A DNA stretch of 64,000 nt. Origin: Streptomyces sp. NRRL S-118. Lineage in GTDB: Bacteria > Actinomycetota > Actinomycetes > Streptomycetales > Streptomycetaceae. Below, piece after piece: positions 60,729 through 64,000 of the stretch (the first letter of the stretch is position 1; the number at the start of each line of letters is the position of its first letter). The stretch spans positions 1 through 64,000 of the forward strand of contig NZ_KL591018.1 in the NCBI RefSeq assembly GCF_000716335.1, in the 5' to 3' direction. The position numbers and the translations under genes were made by a program. A model generated the notes under the pieces. The model did not search any database. It saw nothing but the letters and a program-made list of their open reading frames with translations, and was not told where the DNA came from.

Positions 60729-62453
60729 GTGGGTGTGGAGGAGCCGTTGTCACGGATGCCTCAGATGCGGCTCGACGAGTTGCTGGAGGAGCTGCAGGCA
60801 CGCATCAACGCGGCGCGCGGGACCCGGGACCGGGTGCACAGCCTGCTGGAGGCCGTCGTCTCGGTGGGCCGTGAGCTGGACCTGTCGCAGGTGCTGCGGC
60901 GCATCGTGGAAGCCGCCGCTCTCCTGGTGGACGCCCAGTACGGTGCCCTGGGGGTGATCGGCCCGGACGGCCGGACGCTGTCGCAGTTCCTCACCGTCGG
61001 ACTGACGGAGGAGGAGATCGCGAAGATCGGGCCCTTGCCCGCCGGGCACGGCATCCTGGGCGAGCTCATCCGCCACCCCGAGCCGCTCCGCCTGACCGAC
61101 CTCGGCGCCCACGAGGCGTCCTACGGCTTCCCCGCGCACCACCCGCCCATGCGCACCTTCCTCGGCGTCCCCATCCGCGTACGGGACGAGGTCTTCGGCA
61201 ACCTCTACCTGACCGACAAGCACGGCGGCGTGGACTTCGACGCCGAGGACGAGTCGGTGATCTCCACCCTGTCGGTCGCCGCCGGTGTCGCCATCGACAA
61301 CGCGCGGCTGTACGAGGCCTCGCAGCGCCAGCAGCGCTGGCTCCGGGCCAATGCGGAGATCACCAACAGTCTGCTCTCGGGCAGGCCGAGGCTGGAGGTC
61401 CTGGAGCTCATCGCCCGGCGGGCCCAGGAGATCACCGGGGCCGGGCTCGCCGACGTCTCCGTGCCCGTCGCCGGGACGGACGACCTCGTCGTCGAGCTCG
61501 CCATCGGCGCCGACGGTGAGACCCGCCGTGGCCTGGTCGTCCCGGTCGAGGGCACCCTCTCCGGCGCCGCCTACCAGACCGGCGCGCCGGTGACCACCGC
61601 CGGCCTGGCGCAGGACGACCGGTACACCGCCGGGCCGCGCCGCTTCGACGGCCTGGGTCCGGCGGTCGCCGTCCCGCTGGGCACCGCCGCCAAGGACACC
61701 CGCGGCGTGCTGCTGCTGGCCAGGCGCCAGGGGGAACCCGTCTTCACCGAGGCTGAGCTGGAGCCGCTGCTGGCCTTCGCCGGACAGGCCGCGCTCGCTC
61801 TGGAGCTGGCCGAACGACGCAACGACGCCGAGCAGGTCGCGCTCCTGGAGGACCGCGACCGCATCGCCCGGGACCTCCACGACCTCGCCATCCAGCGCCT
61901 GTTCGCGACCGGCATGACCCTGCAGAGCGCCGCACGGCTCGTCCAGCACGAGGGAGCCGCCGAACGGGTCTCGCGCGCTGTGGGGGACCTCGACGAAACC
62001 ATCAAGATCATCCGGTCCACGATCTTCGGGCTGCGCGCCCGTGAGGAGGACACGGGGCCGAGCCTGCGGGCCCGCGTGGCCCGCGCGGTGGGCGAGACGG
62101 CGACGACGCTCGGGTTCCCGCCCCGGCTGAGCATGGAAGGGCTGCTGGACACGGACGTTTCGCCGCAGGTGGCCGATCACGTCATGGCGGCCCTCACCGA
62201 GATGCTGAGCAACGCCGCCCGCCACGCGCACGCCACCCGGGTCGAAGTCGCCCTGGAAGCCGCCTCCGGCGAGGTCGTCCTCACGGTGACGGACAACGGC
62301 CGGGGAATCCCTGCCGACGGCAGGCGCAGCGGCCTGAGCAACCTCGAGGAGCGGGCCCGTGGGCTCGGCGGCACCCTGGAGATCGAGCGCCCGGAGGAGG
62401 GCGGCAGCCGGCTCGTGTGGCGGGCGCCGCTCGACGTCGACCGCGACGGGTAG
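60729..62453 (+). CDS. devS: DevS/DosT-like GAF-GAF histidine kinase
   Basis: 574 residues: GAF-A (about 60-200), GAF-B (about 215-370), a HisKA_3 dimerisation domain with phospho-acceptor His384 in DRIARDLHDLAIQRLFATGM, and a HATPase domain (ALTEMLSNAARHAHATRVEV, VTDNGRGIP). The GAF-A segment GFPAHHPPMRTFLGVPIRVR closely matches mycobacterial DosS/DosT around the haem-ligating His, making His137 or His138 the likely haem ligand and the protein an oxygen/NO/CO or redox sensor. AGGAGGACCG precedes the GTG. No response regulator gene is adjacent in the window. It is likely the sensor feeding the regulator of this island. Confidence 0.93.
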   Translation: MGVEEPLSRMPQMRLDELLEELQARINAARGTRDRVHSLLEAVVSVGRELDLSQVLRRIVEAAALLVDAQYGALGVIGPDGRTLSQFLTVGLTEEEIAKIGPLPAGHGILGELIRHPEPLRLTDLGAHEASYGFPAHHPPMRTFLGVPIRVRDEVFGNLYLTDKHGGVDFDAEDESVISTLSVAAGVAIDNARLYEASQRQQRWLRANAEITNSLLSGRPRLEVLELIARRAQEITGAGLADVSVPVAGTDDLVVELAIGADGETRRGLVVPVEGTLSGAAYQTGAPVTTAGLAQDDRYTAGPRRFDGLGPAVAVPLGTAAKDTRGVLLLARRQGEPVFTEAELEPLLAFAGQAALALELAERRNDAEQVALLEDRDRIARDLHDLAIQRLFATGMTLQSAARLVQHEGAAERVSRAVGDLDETIKIIRSTIFGLRAREEDTGPSLRARVARAVGETATTLGFPPRLSMEGLLDTDVSPQVADHVMAALTEMLSNAARHAHATRVEVALEAASGEVVLTVTDNGRGIPADGRRSGLSNLEERARGLGGTLEIERPEEGGSRLVWRAPLDVDRDG

Positions 62454-62640
62454 CCGCAGGCTGCACTCCCTCCGGGCGGCGGGTCCGGAGGCGGGACGGC
62501 CGGGCCGGGCCGTGCGTGCGCCGCGCTGTTTCCGGCCGGCGACGTGGCCCGCACGTTCGAGACCTGCGGGTCGAGGACCCGCGGGCCCGGGAGCCGCAAG
62601 TCCGGGAAGTGACGGCGGCGGAGGTCACGGGCGACCGGTG

Positions 62641-62725
62641 GCCACATGCCCCCGTGGGCGCGCTGTGGTGGGCGCCCAGGTTCAGCCCGTCCTCCTGGCT
62701 CGCCACCTGCCCCCGTGGGCGCGCT
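62641..62725 (+). repeat. 24-bp direct repeat, two copies 61 bp apart
   Basis: GCCACATGCCCCCGTGGGCG plus CGCT at 62641-62664 recurs at 62702-62725 with one difference. The second copy overlaps the end of the split-barrel gene. Each copy contains a small hairpin (GCCCCCGTGGGC). Confidence 0.7.
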
Positions 62726-63188
62726 ACGTCGTGAGCTGCAAGCCCGTCACCAGGTCCGGCCGGATGCGCAGCGCGGCGTTCATGCCCGGGTGCTCCACCC
62801 AGGGGCGCAGGCGGGCCGCGAAGAGCGCGAGTTCGCCGGCATCGGTGACCCGGTGGGCGTAACCGGTGACCACCACGCTCCAGCCGATGTGCGTCTCCGG
62901 ATCGATGACGTCGGCCTCGTAGGCCACCACGACACCCGTCGCTTGGGTAGGTGCCACGATGGAGGCGAGCGTCGCGCCGTCGTGCAGCTGGACGATGATG
63001 TCGTCGCCGTCCATGAGGTGGTTGACCGGGCGGACGGCCGGCAGGGCCTGCTGGGTGAAGACGATGCGCCCCAGGGAGACGGTGCCGAGGAGCCGCAGAG
63101 CCTCCGCGCGGTCGAGCTGCGCCATACGCCGGGGCGCCACCGCCCCGGGGCGGTCACCCACCGTTCGATGCGTGGCTTCGTCCTTCAT
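62724..63188 (-). CDS. Pyridoxamine 5'-phosphate oxidase-like split-barrel protein
   Basis: 154 residues of the FMN/F420-binding split-barrel family: MAQLDRAEALRLLGTVSLGR, IVFTQQALPAVRPVNHLMDG (typical first barrel strand), DIIVQLHDGATLASIV, VVVAYEADVIDPETHIGWSV and VVTGYAHRVTDAGEL. Such proteins bind FMN, F420 or haem breakdown products and reduce diverse substrates. Several small members are induced with dormancy regulons. Start is the ATG giving MKDEATHRTVG; the frame extends further but without a ribosome site. A DevR-like box lies 82 bp upstream. Confidence 0.85.
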   Translation of the reverse strand: MKDEATHRTVGDRPGAVAPRRMAQLDRAEALRLLGTVSLGRIVFTQQALPAVRPVNHLMDGDDIIVQLHDGATLASIVAPTQATGVVVAYEADVIDPETHIGWSVVVTGYAHRVTDAGELALFAARLRPWVEHPGMNAALRIRPDLVTGLQLTT

Positions 63189-63270
63189 CGCGCTCACCTT
63201 CTGCTCACGGCTCGGTCCTCGGGCACTTGGGTGCCTGCAGCCAGCGTCTCCTGGGCCTGACCGGGGCAAT

Positions 63271-63286
63271 AGGGCCGAACGGACCC
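63271..63286. promoter_or_regulatory. DevR-like operator upstream of the split-barrel gene
   Basis: AGGGCC-GAAC-GGACCC; 82 bp upstream of the leftward start at 63188. An adjacent overlapping palindrome GGACCC-TTG-GGTCC (63281-63294) could bind a second dimer. Confidence 0.55.
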
Positions 63287-63340
63287 TTGGGTCCGGGCCG
63301 GATCGCCGGCCACGGCAGCAGGTCCCGCGCCCCGGAGCGG

Positions 63341-63667
63341 TCACGCGAAGGAGCAGAACACCGTACGGTCCACGCCCAGGGCGCGGATGACGCGAGCGGG
63401 AAGTCGCTGGATACGGCACAGCTTCAGGCGAACACCGGCCGCCACACAGCGGCGGTGCATACGGAGGAAGAGGGTGACGCCGGAGCTGTCACAGAAGGTG
63501 ACGTCGGTGAGGTCCACCATCAGTTCACGCCCCGCGTCGCCGACGAGACGGGTCAACTCCGTCTCGATGCGAGCGACGGTGCAGAGGTCGAGCTCCCCGG
63601 CCAGGGCGACGGCCACCCTGCCGGGGTCCAGCGGGGTCGTGGTCAGGCTGATGGGGGTCGTCGTCAT
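63341..63667 (-). CDS. STAS-domain anti-anti-sigma factor
   Basis: 108 residues of the SpoIIAA/RsbV type. The phosphorylatable Ser lies in VTFCDSSGVTLFLRMHRRCV (the DSSG motif), and the protein begins ISLTTTPLDPGRVAVALAGE. It would bind and neutralise an anti-sigma kinase when unphosphorylated, freeing a stress sigma factor. No partner kinase or sigma gene is adjacent. Start at 63667 is supported by GGAGG. A DevR-like box 115 bp upstream suggests that oxygen limitation feeds into sigma-factor release. Confidence 0.9.
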   Translation of the reverse strand: MTTTPISLTTTPLDPGRVAVALAGELDLCTVARIETELTRLVGDAGRELMVDLTDVTFCDSSGVTLFLRMHRRCVAAGVRLKLCRIQRLPARVIRALGVDRTVFCSFA

Positions 63668-63782
63668 GGCGGCCTTCCTCCGTACAGGCGATCTCCGGGG
63701 CCCTGATCGCCCCGGCCGTGCCGGCACACGAAGTCCAGCAGGAAGCGCATCGAGAACGGCAGACGCGGCGGGTCCCTACCAG

Positions 63783-63798
63783 TGGGCCGAAGGTCCCT
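63783..63798. promoter_or_regulatory. DevR-like operator upstream of the STAS gene
   Basis: TGGGCC-GAAG-GTCCCT, four of six arm positions symmetric, spacer GAAG identical to that of the box at 44246. Confidence 0.5.
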
Positions 63799-63944
63799 CG
63801 TCGCCGGCGACCCGCCGAAGCGTGACGAGTGGCGAGGCCACGTGCGCCACAGCCGTACGGCGGGCCCACCTGCCGGTGCCGGATCCTGCCGGTCGCATGA
63901 GACGTGACCGTGCAGGGCAGCAGATCTCCAGGGCGTGACCATGG

Positions 63945-63966
63945 ACCAGGGCCGTCCGGCCCTGGT
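63945..63966. promoter_or_regulatory. Strong DevR-like operator near the right edge
   Basis: ACC-AGGGCC-G-TC-C-GGCCCT-GGT: 10-bp perfect arms around 2 nt, containing a perfect RGGGCC-N4-GGCCCY core (63948-63963). It probably serves a rightward gene just outside the window. Confidence 0.6.
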
Positions 63967-64000
63967 GGGAGGTCCCACTGAGCGGCACCATGCAGGTGGA

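Larger units (their letters stand above)
63668..64000. promoter_or_regulatory. Control region upstream of the STAS gene, running off the window
   Basis: About 330 bp with no supported gene. It holds palindromes at 63783-63798 and 63945-63966. Confidence 0.5.

Overview
The window is very GC-rich, with third codon positions almost all G or C, frequent GTG starts, GGAGG ribosome sites and many ATGA/GTGA start-stop overlaps. Together with its gene content (a Streptomyces-type contractile injection system, a SigJ-like sigma factor, two tandem dynamin-like GTPases, a DosR/DevR-type dormancy set) it reads as a chromosomal segment of a Streptomyces or close actinobacterial relative. I found no tRNA, rRNA, insertion sequence or CRISPR array.

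Region 1 (1-10.25 kb) is mixed housekeeping and accessory DNA. It holds the start of a Tat-exported PhoD phosphatase, a pirin, an AhpD-like protein divergent from a SigJ-type ECF sigma factor, a GNAT/ATP-grasp fusion that converges on an adenylation domain fused to membrane helices, and a transmembrane Ser/Thr kinase. A poorly coding stretch follows, with a short dispersed repeat.

Region 2 (10.25-42.9 kb) is a contractile injection system (CIS) and its surroundings. The CIS operon reads rightward from 25.3 kb: AAA+ ATPase, terminator/cap protein, a 1291-residue DUF4157-helical-HNH protein, sheath, two tubes and small tail proteins, a disordered HExxH protein, LysM hub protein, VgrG-like spike, PAAR tip, gp25 wedge, baseplate J, a gpI-like protein and a tail-anchored zinc ribbon. 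A 25-bp perfect hairpin closes it. Two leftward operons lie upstream: (a) a cell-wall hydrolase with two dynamin-like GTPases, and (b) MoxR, DUF58, an inactive-looking transglutaminase-like protein, and two large single-pass membrane proteins. An Hsp70-like protein with a C-terminal membrane anchor sits between them. No tail-fibre gene is visible, which fits the cytosolic, cell-death-linked CISs known from Streptomyces better than a secreted, receptor-binding particle.

Region 3 (42.9-64 kb) is a low-oxygen/energy-starvation island. It has two universal stress proteins, the complete arginine deiminase pathway (deiminase, ornithine carbamoyltransferase, carbamate kinase, YfcC/ArcD-type carrier), a long hibernation factor, phosphoketolase, a CBS-BON protein, GAPDH, an Rv1733c-like membrane protein, bifunctional AdhE, a DevS/DosT-like GAF histidine kinase, a flavin-type split-barrel protein and a STAS protein. 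Many of these start about 65-115 bp downstream of a recurring palindrome of the form RGGGCC-N4-GGCCCY. I infer this to be the operator of a DevR/DosR-type response regulator encoded outside the window. The genes together would make ATP by substrate-level phosphorylation, re-oxidise NADH to ethanol and silence ribosomes when respiration stops.
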